DNA of 64,000 bases from Blastomussa wellsi (lineage: Eukaryota; Cnidaria; Anthozoa; Scleractinia; Plerogyridae). The notes under the pieces are model-generated. The model saw nothing but the letters and a program-made list of their open reading frames with translations. It searched no databases and had not been told where the DNA came from. Where the stretch lies: the NCBI GenBank assembly GCA_947652115.1, contig OX393563.1:25137935-25201934 (forward strand). The letters run 5' to 3'. A program made the position numbers and the translations under genes. This document shows, one piece after another, positions 53,980 through 64,000 of the stretch (position 1 is the stretch's first letter; every line of letters begins with the position of its first letter).

Positions 53980-56900
53980 AATTTTTCAATGATCGCTTTC
54001 GAACACTTGTTCCTATTTTCGCGATTTAGTGCTTGCCGCAACTTGCGCGCGACTTCTTGACATTGAGCAAAGTGTACAGCAAGTCTGGGCTTTTCTTTTA
54101 TAAACGTTGTCATTCATCACGCCCTTCTTCGTCGTTTCTAAGCAACCGCCTTACCGCCACCAGGAGCATGGGCACCAGTGCTCCAATAAATGGACGGCTG
54201 AGTACATTTTCGTCAAGGTTTTCAAAAACGTCCATTAATCATCGACGCTGCGATGTTTTAATTGCTGTTTGTTGAACGATAAACTGTTCTCTAACCATTA
54301 CTGTTATTCTATTTGGATCTTGACTGCATTTGAATGCTACAAATCATCAATTTGTACTGCCTCTCAATGAACGGAGCCTTTTGTCCGTGGACAAAGCTCT
54401 ACTCTAATCTGCAGCCGGCGGGTACAATTGACGTGTAAAAGGGAAAAGGTAAGCTCCAGTTTGCTGCCGTACCAAGCATCATTCAGGAACTAACTTCGAC
54501 AAAAGTCTGGGAGAAGCACGGTGTCTGGATCAAATTCGACACAACAGTAAGTTCGACACGTTCTAATGGGACGGCAGCGGTTCAAATGTGCTTCTGCCGT
54601 ACCAACACAAAATTCACAAATAAATCTCCCGCGAGATGTTACGAGGAGAATTCTCCTCTACGGGGTATGCGCATTGAAATTTACTCCTGCTGCGATCGTG
54701 GTAGACGTCGACATGATCGTATAGCAATATATTTTTTCGGAAGAAAACTGGAGTCAAACGTTCAGTAGGAAACAAAAATTAAATAACAGAGAGACTTGTT
54801 TTTCGAAAGCCGTACTTAATTGCAAGGCATTGCAAGGTCGCACCTAATTGCAAGGCAGAACAGACACGACGTCTCAATTGGGTGTAATATTAGATGTTGC
54901 TACCTTGAGCTGATAGCAATAATATTGCGATACAACGAGGAAAGGTAACGTATAGTCTGAATCCGGCGATCAGGTGATAGTTCTTTTGACGCTCGTTTCA
55001 TTAACATCTGCGAAACGAAGGCAAAGTAGATTCCATTTTTTCCACCAAGAAACGCCGCTGGTAATTTTTATTCCATGTTTGAAGCAATTTCGTATCGGTA
55101 CCGCGACAGTCTTTTTTTAACGTAGCTACAATACATTTGATGCCCAGCAAATTAAAATTCACCGCGCGCAAATAATTGTTAAGAATTCGTGTGACGAGAA
55201 TTTCTAATGAATGTTCCTCATTCTGATCCTTAAACTATAATTTATTTGAAACAATAAGCTAATATTCATAACCGTGTTTTGCCGCCTCCAGAAAAACACT
55301 GTAAACTGCAGCTCCAACACATTGAACTCATATGTTAATTACAGCTCACAACGATGTAGCACTAAATTAAAGCGAAACATGTTATTTTTCTAAAGAGTAA
55401 ACAGGCGCAATTGTGACTGATTTTACTCACGACTTTCTAGTCTCTTTTAGAACTGGAAAATAATTATTTTTAGATAAAAGCCTTAATTTAAATGAGTGCT
55501 TCAAATATTCAATTGAAGCACTAACGTCAGACAAAGGTACAACGAGACAATTTCCAAATGCATTTCCAAGACAACGCCTCGCCGTGAAAACCATTCTCAA
55601 TAATTCTTGTTCAATAAACAATATGAAAATTTCTATGAACAGGACGGTATTAAACAGTTATCAAACAGATGTTTACGTAGAAAGTTCATACCGCAAAACT
55701 CTACGAGATTTTTTAATCCGTTATTTGGCCAGAGAATTAAATCGGTGACTTTGAAGTCGAGAGGAGTGCAGCAGCTCTGGAATGAAGTAACGGCCCTTGA
55801 TTGTCGTTTAGTTTAAATTGCACTGCGGTTAAAGTTTTGATCATACGAGCTCATGAAGAAACCTCAAGGAATTTCAACAAAAAGAAAGGAGAGAAAGGTG
55901 AGAAGGGGGGGGGGGGTGATAAAAGTTCAAGTCTTCATTAAACAAAATCTAACCAAGTAAAGGTCAAACTTAACCCCAGCGTGGTAAAAATAATTTTATG
56001 TACATTTTCTTTGACAAGATTCTTCGTCCTTGACTGCCCTTGATTTATGTAGGCATGTGTTGAACCCATTTCTCTTGAAACTAATAGTATGATCTAACTC
56101 TCCGCTTCGTTCAAAAATCCATGGGCTATTCTTCCCCGTGGAGATTGGACTTTGCGCTAAGCGAGGAATTCAATTTTTTTGGTTGGCTTTCCCTAGGATT
56201 TTCGTTATCGCGGCTTTCAGAGCAGTTTTCGTCTGTGTTAATAGTAGGTCTTATCGTGCCTTTCACAATTCAGGCGGGGGTAAACCTGAAAGCCGTTTTT
56301 CCGCCATTTAAAATGGGTTAAATGCAAATATCTCGTTTGCGTTTCAAAGAATGCCAAAACCCTATGTACAAAACACTAATCAATGTTTTGTAAAATTTTG
56401 GATGACTTTGGGGTATATTTGGGAGGTGGGAGTTTTTCTTAAAGTAGAAGGAAGAATTTGGAGAAATAAGAAATAGTGAAGATTTAATATAGTTTAAAAG
56501 TTAGAATTTGAAGTTCAAAATTAGAATATGAACACCTAACGTTATAGATTTAGGTGACGTCACCAATGTCACTGGCTGCCAACTCACAGTAAGAGAACAG
56601 AACCCGTCTCAGTGACACAACCTCTACAGCATTGTCTCGAAATTATTGCTGCCAGTGTTCCTTCCAATTTAGTGTTAGACAATACTCTCACAAGAGAGAG
56701 AAAAGAAGGTGTGGTGACGTAGTGGCAATTACGCAGGACTTCGGATCGAACAGTCGGAATCTGGGCGTCAACAGGGACGCTGCCGCTACTGTGCGGGGAA
56801 CCTATACTCTTTCGACATGTTGACGTTGACTCGTTTGAAAAAGTACCTGAATTTCAAATTTTGCCGGATAAGCGAGAAAAACGGCAACCACAACACGACA

Positions 56901-57416
56901 TCAAATCCAAAATGGCGGCGTGTGGCAAATTTTAAAAGCAACAATCTTTAACATTTTTTGTTACTATTAAATCATATTTCTCTTTTGTCCGGTAACATTT
57001 GAAATTTAGGAATTACTACAAACAATTTAAGGTCAACTTTTCAAAAGAGTGGAGGTTCCCTTAAAACAGGGCACTTTATTTAAATACTCTCATAGTGCAT
57101 CTCTCCACCCATGTTTGCAAATGGTTTTCTGACGAATTTAATGCTGGGGGTAACCCTGCGGTGGACTAGCATCCCATCCAGAGGGGACAGGGGGGAGTAT
57201 AAACACTTCTTTCTCTTCGTGCTGCGGGCACTGGTCTAAGCTCCAGCCTGATGCGCCACTAACGCAGATTTGACCTTTACCTTACAAAAGAGAAAGAGAG
57301 AGAAAGAGTACGATCCGCCCTTAGCTTAGGTTTCAGTGCTATCGATGTCTATGTGAAGTCTAACCTTTATTTGATTCCTTACCATAACATAAATTTTCTC
57401 AATGATATCAACTACA
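53980..57416. repeat. 3.44-kb tandem duplication, copy 1
   Basis: The segment from ATTTTTCAATGATCGC (about 53981) to ATCAACTACAAAT (57419) is repeated directly as 57417-60873. By eye the copies differ by scattered substitutions and small indels, a few per cent. Shared landmarks include GAAACCACGATTATTC-free AT-rich DNA, a G run (about 55905 and 59357), the ACGTCGACATGATCGT block, and a SINE at the right end. No clear gene lies inside. On the minus strand the copy 2 frame MVREQFIVQQTAIKTSQRR is broken here by TGA, and a one-base indel alters the next frame (KEKPRLAVHFAQCQEVA). A minus frame at 55621-55427 with TARRCLGNAFGN weakly recalls Harbinger transposase. Confidence 0.85.
57141..57285 (+). 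mobile_element. SINE-like dispersed repeat, copy 3
   Basis: It has the same block order as 2778-2935: GGGGGTAACCCTGCGGTGG, AGCATCCCATCCAGAGGGG, CTAAGCTCCAGCCTGATG, and the CTTTACCTTAC end. It is part of tandem copy 1. Confidence 0.7.
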
Positions 57417-60400
57417 AATTTTTCAATGATCGCTTTCGAACACTTGTTCCTATTTTCGCGATTTAGTGCTTGCCGTAACTTGCGCGCGACTTCTTGACAT
57501 TGAGCAAAGTGTACAGTAAGTCTGGGCTTTTCTTTTTTATAAACGTTGTCATTCATCACGCCCTTCTTCGTCGTTTCTAAGCAACCGCCTTACGGCCACC
57601 AGGAGCATGGGCACCAGTGCTCCAATAAATGGACGGCTGAGTACATTTTCGTCAACGTTTTCAAAAACGTCCATTAATTGTCGACGCTGCGATGTTTTAA
57701 TTGCTGTTTGTTGAACGATAAACTGTTCTCTAACCATTACTGTTATTCTATTTGGATCGTGACTGCATTTGAATGCTACAAATCATCAATTTGTACTGCC
57801 TCTCAATGAAGGGAGCCTTTTGTCCGTGGACAAAGCTCTACTCTAATCTGCAGCCGGCGGGTACAATTGACGTGTAAAAGGGAAAAGGTAAGCTCCAGTT
57901 TGCTGCCGTACCAAGCATCATTCAGGAACTAACTTCGACAAAAGTCTGGGAGAAGCACGGTGTCTGGATCAAATTCGACACAACAGTAAGTTCGACACGT
58001 TCTAATGGGACGGCAGCGGTTCAAATGTCGTGCTTCTGCCGTACCAGCACAAAATTCACAAATAAATCTCCCGCGAGATGTTACGAGGAGAATTCTCCTC
58101 TACGGGGTATGCGCATTGAAATTTACTCCTGCTGCTTTCGTGGTAGACGTCGACATGATCGTATAGCAATATATTTTTTCGGAAGAAAACTGGAGTCAAA
58201 CGTTCAGTAGGAAACAGAAATTAAATAACAGAGACTTGTTCTTCGAAAGCCGTACTTAATTGCAAGGCATTGCAAGGTCGCACCTAATTGCAAGGCAGAA
58301 CATACACGACGTCTCAATTGGGTGTAATATTAGATATTGTTACCTTGAGCTGATAGAAATAATATTGCGATACAGCGAGGAAATGTAAAGTATAGTCTGA
58401 ATCCGGCGATCAGGTGATAGTTCCTTTGACGCTCGTTTCATTAACATCTGCGAAACGAAGGCAAAGTAGATTCCGTTTTTTCCACCAAGAACGCCACTGG
58501 TAATTTTTATTCCATGTTTGAAGCAATTTCGTATCGGTACCGCGACAGTCTCTTTTTAACGTAGCTACACTGATCCATTTGATGCCCAGCAAATTAAAAT
58601 TCACCGTGTGCAAATAATTGTTAAGAATTCGTGTGACGAGAATTTCTAATGAATGTTCCTCATTCTGATCCTTAAACTATAATTTATTTGAAACAATAAG
58701 CTAATATTCATAACCGTGTTTTACCGCCTCCAGAACAAAACTGTAAACTGCAGCTCTAGCACATTGAACTCATATGTTAATCACAGCTCACAACGACGTA
58801 GCACTAAATTAAAGCGAAACATGTTATTTTTCTAAAGAGTAAACAGGCGCAATTGTGACTGATTTTACTCACGACTTTCTAGTCTCTTTTAGAACTGGAA
58901 AATAATTATTTTTAGATAAAAGCATTAATTTAAATGAGTGCTTCAAATATTTAATTGAAGCACTAACGTCAGACAAAGGTACAACAAGACAATTTCCAAA
59001 TGCATTTCCAAGACAACGCCTCGCCGTGAAAACCATTCTCAATAATTCTTGTTCAATAAACAATATGAAAATTTTTATGAACAGGACGGTATTAAACAGT
59101 TATCAAACAGAAGTTTACGTAGAAAGTTCATACCGCAAAACTCTACGAGATTTTTTAATCCGTTATTTGGCCAGAAATTACAGCGAGAATCAAATCGGTG
59201 ACTTTGAAGTCGAGAGGAGTGCAGCAGCTCTGGAATGAAGTAACGGCCCTTACTTGTCGTTTAGTATAAATTGCACTGCGATTAAAGTTTTGATCATACG
59301 AGCTCATGAAGAAACCTCAAGGAATTTCAACAAAAAGAAAGGAGAGAAAGGTGAGAAGGGGGGGGGGGGGTGATAAAAGTTAAAGTCTTCATCAAACAAA
59401 ATCTAACCAAGTAAAGGTCAAACCTAACCCCAGCGTGGTAAAAATAATTTTATGTACATTTTCTTTGACAAAATTCTTCGTCCTTGACTGCCCTTGATTT
59501 ATGTAGGCATGTGTTGAACCCATTTCTCTTGAAGCTAATAGTATGAACCAACTCTCCGCTTCGTTCAAAAATCCATGGGCTATTCTTCCCCGTGGAGATT
59601 GGACTTTGCGCTAAGCAAGGAATTCAATTTTTTTTGTTGGCTTTCTCTAGGATTTTCGTTATCGCGGCTTTCAGAGCAGTTTTCGTCTGTATTAATAGTA
59701 GGTCTTATCGTGCCTTTCACAATTCAGGCGGGGGTAAACCTGAAAGCCGTTTTTCCGCCATTTAAAATGGGTTTAATGCAAATATCTCGTTTGCGTTTCA
59801 AAGAATGCCAAAACCCTATGCTCAAAACACTAATCAATGTTTTGTAAACTTTTGGATGACTTTGGGGTATATTTGGGAGGTGGGAGTTTTTCTTAAAGGA
59901 GAAGGAAGAATTTGGAGAAATAAGAAATAGTGAAGATTGAATGTAGTTTAAAAGTTAGAATTTGAAGTTCAAAATTAGAATATGAACACCTAACGTTATA
60001 AATTTAGGTGACGTCACCAATTTCACTGGCTGCCAACTCACAGTAAGAGAACAGAACCCGTCTCAGTGACACAACCTCTACAGCATTGTCTCGAAATTAT
60101 TGCTGCCAGTGTTCCTTCCAATTTAGTGTTAGACAATACTCTCACAAGAGAGAGAAAAGAAGGTGTGGTGACGTAGTGGCAATTACGCAGGACTTCGGAT
60201 CGAACAGTCGGAATCTGGGCGTCAACAGGGACGCTGCCGCTACTGTGCGGGGAACCTATACTCTTTCGACATGTTGACGTTGACTCGTTTGAAAAAGTAC
60301 CTGAATTTCAAATTTTGCCGGATAAGCGAGAAAAACGGCAACCACAACACGACATCAAATCCAAAATGGCGGCGTGTGGCAAATTTTAAAAGCAACAATC

Positions 60401-60873
60401 TTTAACATTTTTTGTTACTATTAAATCATATTTCTCTTTTGTCCGGTAACATTTGAAATTTAGGAATTACTACAAACAATTTAAGGTCAACTTTTCAAAA
60501 GAGTGGAGGTTCCCTTAAAACAGGGCACTTTATTTAAATACTCTCATAGTGCATCTCTCCACCCATGTTTGCAAATGGTTTTCTGACGAATTTAATGCTG
60601 GGGGTAACCCTGCGGTGGACTAGCATCCCATCCAGAGGGGACAGGGGGGAGTATAAACACTTCTTTCTCTTCGTGCTGCGGGCACTGGTCTAAGCTCCAG
60701 CCTGATGCGCCACTAACGCAGATTTGACCTTTACCTTACAAAAGAGAAAGAGAGAGAAAGAGTACGATCCGCCCTTAGCTTAGGTTTCAGTGCTATCGAT
60801 GTCTATGTGAAGTCTAACCTTTATTTGATTCCTTACCATAACATAAATTTTCTCAATGATATCAACTACAAAT
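57417..60873. repeat. 3.44-kb tandem duplication, copy 2
   Basis: This is the head-to-tail copy of 53980-57416. The junction ACTACAAATTTTTCAATG shows a few bases of overlap (AAATTT) and no element boundary. In this copy the minus-strand frame 57737-57549 (62 codons, MVREQFIVQQ... to RNDEEGRDE) is intact. It overlaps the next minus frame (ATG at 57556, MNDNVYKKEKPRLTVHF) through an ATGA, and that frame runs past the junction into copy 1 sequence. Neither protein is recognised; they may be remnants of an older gene or transposon. Confidence 0.85.
60595..60739 (+). mobile_element. SINE-like dispersed repeat, copy 4
   Basis: Essentially identical to copy 3, as expected for the tandem duplication; it was duplicated with the unit rather than inserted independently. 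Confidence 0.7.
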
Positions 60874-60935
60874 CAGGCCGAAATTTGGGACTTCGTTGTG
60901 TCGCATAAAGTAAAGATGCTATCCTCGGCTATTGC

Positions 60936-61116
60936 AGACCCCATGCATAAATGGCTACCACTTCAAAATTCTTTTGTATTCATTTAAATTAGCCCTACTA
61001 ACCTCATTTTTGAGTTGGTAATTCAAAAGAATTTTTACTTTTAAACGGGGTTAGTGAGGCTAATTTGAAAACAGACAAAAGAATTTCGAATTGGCAGCCA
61101 TTTATGTATAGGGTCT
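60936..61116. mobile_element. 181-bp near-perfect foldback MITE
   Basis: The termini AGACCCCATGCATAAATGGC and, inversely, AGACCCTATACATAAATGGC continue through ATTCTTTTGT and AAATTAGCC(C/T)(T/C)ACTAACC for about 80 bp per arm, leaving a short loop. It sits about 60 bp beyond the end of the tandem duplication. Confidence 0.8.
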
Positions 61117-62163
61117 ATGAACTGACATATTAATCTCGTTGTTGTTGTTGTTGTTATGATGCTAAAACTGCATAGACTACCACGGATATTTCATTGAGCG
61201 CACGGTTAAGAATATACTTTCGGTTAAAGCATACATGAATATTTAACGGTCTACGAAAAACCGTTACAGATCGTATGTTCATCATCCCTTTACTATCACT
61301 CATAGAAAGCGAGTGAGTAGTGCATTTGTTTTGGTAGAGACTTAACTTGTCCGCAGTATAAAAGTAAATGCGCCAACGTGTGTTGGCTTGATCGATGATA
61401 ACAGATAGCAATAAATTGGGTGTTACCTTGACAACCACGTTCGGACAGTTGGACTTGCACTGTCAATGTTTCGAAGGTATTCTTCTGCTGTCTTGCTTTC
61501 GTACTAAACATCCAAAACCTTCTGGCTTTGTTACAACATTTTTTTAAGGAGATGGGATTAGTGACAGGGAAGATACAATTTTAGCGACTGGGTATAGTTG
61601 CTTTGTCAAAACACAACCAGTCCAGATTAATTTGAAATTCAATGTTATAGGTTTCATTTAAAAATTCTAATCAATCCTATTGATGCTTATTGACTCTTAT
61701 AAACTAAGCTATCGTTTTAATTCATCCATTTCTTTGAGACAATTTATGTCGTGCTGTTTGTTGTATTAGAAACACAGAAAGCACTTAGTTTTCAAATGAC
61801 GGTATTTAATGTTTGATACAGATATTTAGCTTGACGTTTGGTGCATTTAGTGCATTTGTCAACGTTCAAAATGTTTTTATGTCGATCCGAATTTCTCTTA
61901 TTAGAGAGGACTTGCGAAAGCTAACGTTCGGAATCCTGGTCGTTTTCCCGCCACTATTGCCTTGTTCCACCGGTCGGGATTATCGTCTGTGACAGGTTTA
62001 TTACCTCCCCTGCAGGTCTTTATATAAATAAACAATAACTTACCAAATAAATACCATATTGTGTAAGCAAATGAAGCAAACTACGGTGCTCTGATATTTG
62101 ATTTAGAAAGTTTTGTTCCAGCCCCGAATTTGATCCAGACATGCTGATTCGTTTTTTGTAGCC
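61117..62163. other. Intergenic region upstream of the membrane-protein gene
   Basis: It contains a short (GTT)n run (about 61138-61155) and AT-rich DNA. The last few hundred bases should include the promoter of the gene starting at 62164. No other gene is recognised. Confidence 0.45.
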
Positions 62164-63877
62164 ATGAAGCGAAGAAGAAGGTTCAAAGTACAGTTGGCAT
62201 TTGGTGGGGCTGCGGCCTTCTTGTTTGTCTTCTACGCTTGGAGTTTTCATGATCTAATCAAGGATTTTACAAGAGAAGAAACACCGCTTACAAAACAAGT
62301 TTCAGGTATCGTTTATTTATTGAAAGTAACTGTTAGGGAACTTAAGCGAAACAAAATATCTATTGTTTTGCCAAAACAAAACATACTGTTTATATTTTTT
62401 TATTTGACGACCACCCTACAAAATAAACAATTGTTTTATAAGGCAGTGTACCAGGTAGGGCCGGTTTTCAAATTTGTACTACTTAATATTCACCTGTTCA
62501 AAATAAGCAAATTAAGACGTCTAAACTGGTCATTATCGGGAAAGTAGAAATATCAGCTCTGAAAATACAAAGAACCGATTGCCGTCTTAGTTGCTTGAGA
62601 CTTGCTGCAAGGAAACTGCATAGCCAATCAGAAATCTCGCTTGGCTCGCCTCTGGACAAGTAATATTGCGCTTTCAAGGCTCGAACTTGCAAAAAAGGGA
62701 AAATAAATCTTATGCCACGATAAAGATTTAAGCAAAATGTTCTTTTTCACGACTACAATACAAGATTGTTTCTAATCGTGTAGTACTCAACTTAACTACC
62801 TGTAAACTATCACTTATAAATTTTGATTTCATGGATAATTACACCAAAAAGTAATATAACCGCCAGCCCTCAAGGCAATGAAAATGTTTTGTGAAACTAA
62901 AAATTAATACCGCTCACTTGCAAAATAAAAAAAACAGAGGTGACAAGGAAGATAAGCTAAAATCTTTTTTTACTTGAACACTGATTCGTATAGGAAATTG
63001 GTTTATTTTGGAGGCGTGAACTACCTGTTTTCTCAATTAAGTTGTAACTTAAATTACCATAAGAAAAAAATCCGTCTTTTTTCGATGGTCTTATGTTATC
63101 ATGATAACCTGACATTCCATTTGTAAACTCTCTCATCTAGTCTGCCCAAGTGGAGCACTACATTGAGACCAATAATTTGAAATTCCATCAGCCACTTTAG
63201 TTTGGTTCTCGAACTTTTCTGCAATTTGATACAAGTTTGGAGATTTGGTATATTTAATTAATTTTTTTTTCTGTCGGAAAAGATTTGCATTTGTGTTTGT
63301 TTTCTTTACTCTGTCCTCATAGAACTAGGTTACTTGTAAGACCGTAAAGTTCAAAGCTGTGAAACTCTCAATCAAAAACTAAACGTTTCGACAGTAGGGT
63401 TGCCTTCTGATAAAACTACTTGGGATCTATAGAGGTCCGGCGTGGAGACCTGGCCACGGTGCCTTCCTCCACCGAGGGGCAACTGAACAAAATGCTGTGG
63501 GTACCCAAGGTTCACGAGCAGGCCACTTGGGGAAGGTCGGCATTTCTCTCAGTTGCTTCATGCTATAGATTATTTTACCTTAAAACAATTTTGATGCACA
63601 GACATATTCACTTATTCAGTTAGGTATGGGAATGCATGGGGACTTACAAGGGTACAAAGTTTGGGGATTTGCTTTTAGAGACATTATGTTACTTCTTAAG
63701 ACCTCTTAAGGATTACATTGAGAAAATTGCAGTTTGGGAATTTCTATGCGGGAAGAATGTGTTGCGTTTGAAGTTTCCCGGAAGAATCTACCATTCCGAT
63801 TGAACTGCGAAACTTGGCAAGACCAAAGGGCTATGGCTGATGCGAAAGATGCAATTCAACGCTGCATGTATCACTAA
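62164..63877 (+). CDS. Candidate small single-pass (type II) membrane protein, 129 aa
   Basis: ATG 62164 (context GCCATGA) opens exon 1 (62164-62305). It reads MKRRRRFK and then QLAFGGAAAFLFVFYAWSF, a basic N-terminus followed by one membrane segment, i.e. a type II topology with cytosolic N-terminus. Exons 63433-63535 (VRRGDLATVPSSTEGQLNKM, WVPKVHEQATWG) and 63733-63877 (LGISMREECVAFEV, RLNCETWQDQRAMADAKDAI, QRCMYH, TAA) join with matching phases (1 and 2). The second donor (GTCGGC) is weak. The short C-terminal part with three cysteines is not recognised. The first exon alone would also suit a Golgi glycosyltransferase or sulfotransferase, in which case exons 2-3 are miscalled and the gene continues beyond the window. 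Confidence 0.5.
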
Positions 63878-64000
63878 TGTCCATCGTGAACGTCCCAAGC
63901 GAAAAACGAGATTACCCCTCGCAGAAATTTCTTTCCTGCCGGAAAGTTTATATTGGCATGAACCAAAAAAGTCACATTTTGTCCCGTTTACATATCTCAA

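Noticed and set aside
55427..55621. Possible Harbinger transposase end (TARRCLGNAFGN)
   Set aside because: Only a short motif resembles the conserved NAFG region. The acidic residues and surrounding helices expected of HARBI1-like proteins are not visible, so it is not called.

Overview
The window is eukaryotic DNA: protein-coding genes are split into short exons with GT-AG introns, coding density is low, and most of the sequence is AT-rich intron or intergenic DNA filled with small dispersed repeats. The gene content suggests a cnidarian, most likely a stony coral or another hexacoral: DED-NB-ARC-TPR receptors, Penelope-like retroelement tails, tRNA-derived SINEs and many foldback MITEs. The organism call is an inference, not a match.

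Layout. 1-2.9 kb holds decayed mobile DNA (a tyrosine-recombinase/DUF3504 pseudogene, a RecQ-like helicase remnant, a SINE). 3.3-8.7 kb (+) carries the last seven exons of a TRP-like cation channel. 8.7-18.3 kb is mostly repeats (MITEs, minisatellites, a Penelope tail) with candidate exons of one unrecognised small gene. 18.3-19.5 kb (-) is a 5'-truncated LINE. 22.0-30.6 kb (-) and 34.2-40.6 kb (-) are two tandem paralogous genes encoding death-effector-domain / NB-ARC ATPase / TPR proteins, each reconstructed from four phase-compatible exons (780 and 782 aa). 40.6-41.2 kb is a divergent promoter. 41.2-52.0 kb (+) is a nine-exon gene for a seven-repeat RCC1 beta-propeller protein with a long acidic disordered tail (896 aa). 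54.0-60.9 kb is a recent head-to-tail duplication of a 3.44-kb unit. 62.2-63.9 kb (+) is a candidate three-exon gene for a 129-aa single-pass membrane protein.

The biology is concentrated in the two DED-NB-ARC-TPR genes. Their architecture is that of STAND switch proteins: TPRs sense, NB-ARC oligomerises on nucleotide exchange, and DED recruits other DED proteins such as caspase-8-like or FADD-like adaptors. They look like a locally duplicated innate-immune or cell-death receptor pair. Introns and spacers of this cluster are packed with foldback elements. The most striking is a 1.13-kb element with perfect 74-bp inverted termini built from a 17-bp iteron that recurs 12 times exactly. No rRNA gene, functional tRNA gene, CRISPR array or prokaryotic feature was found.
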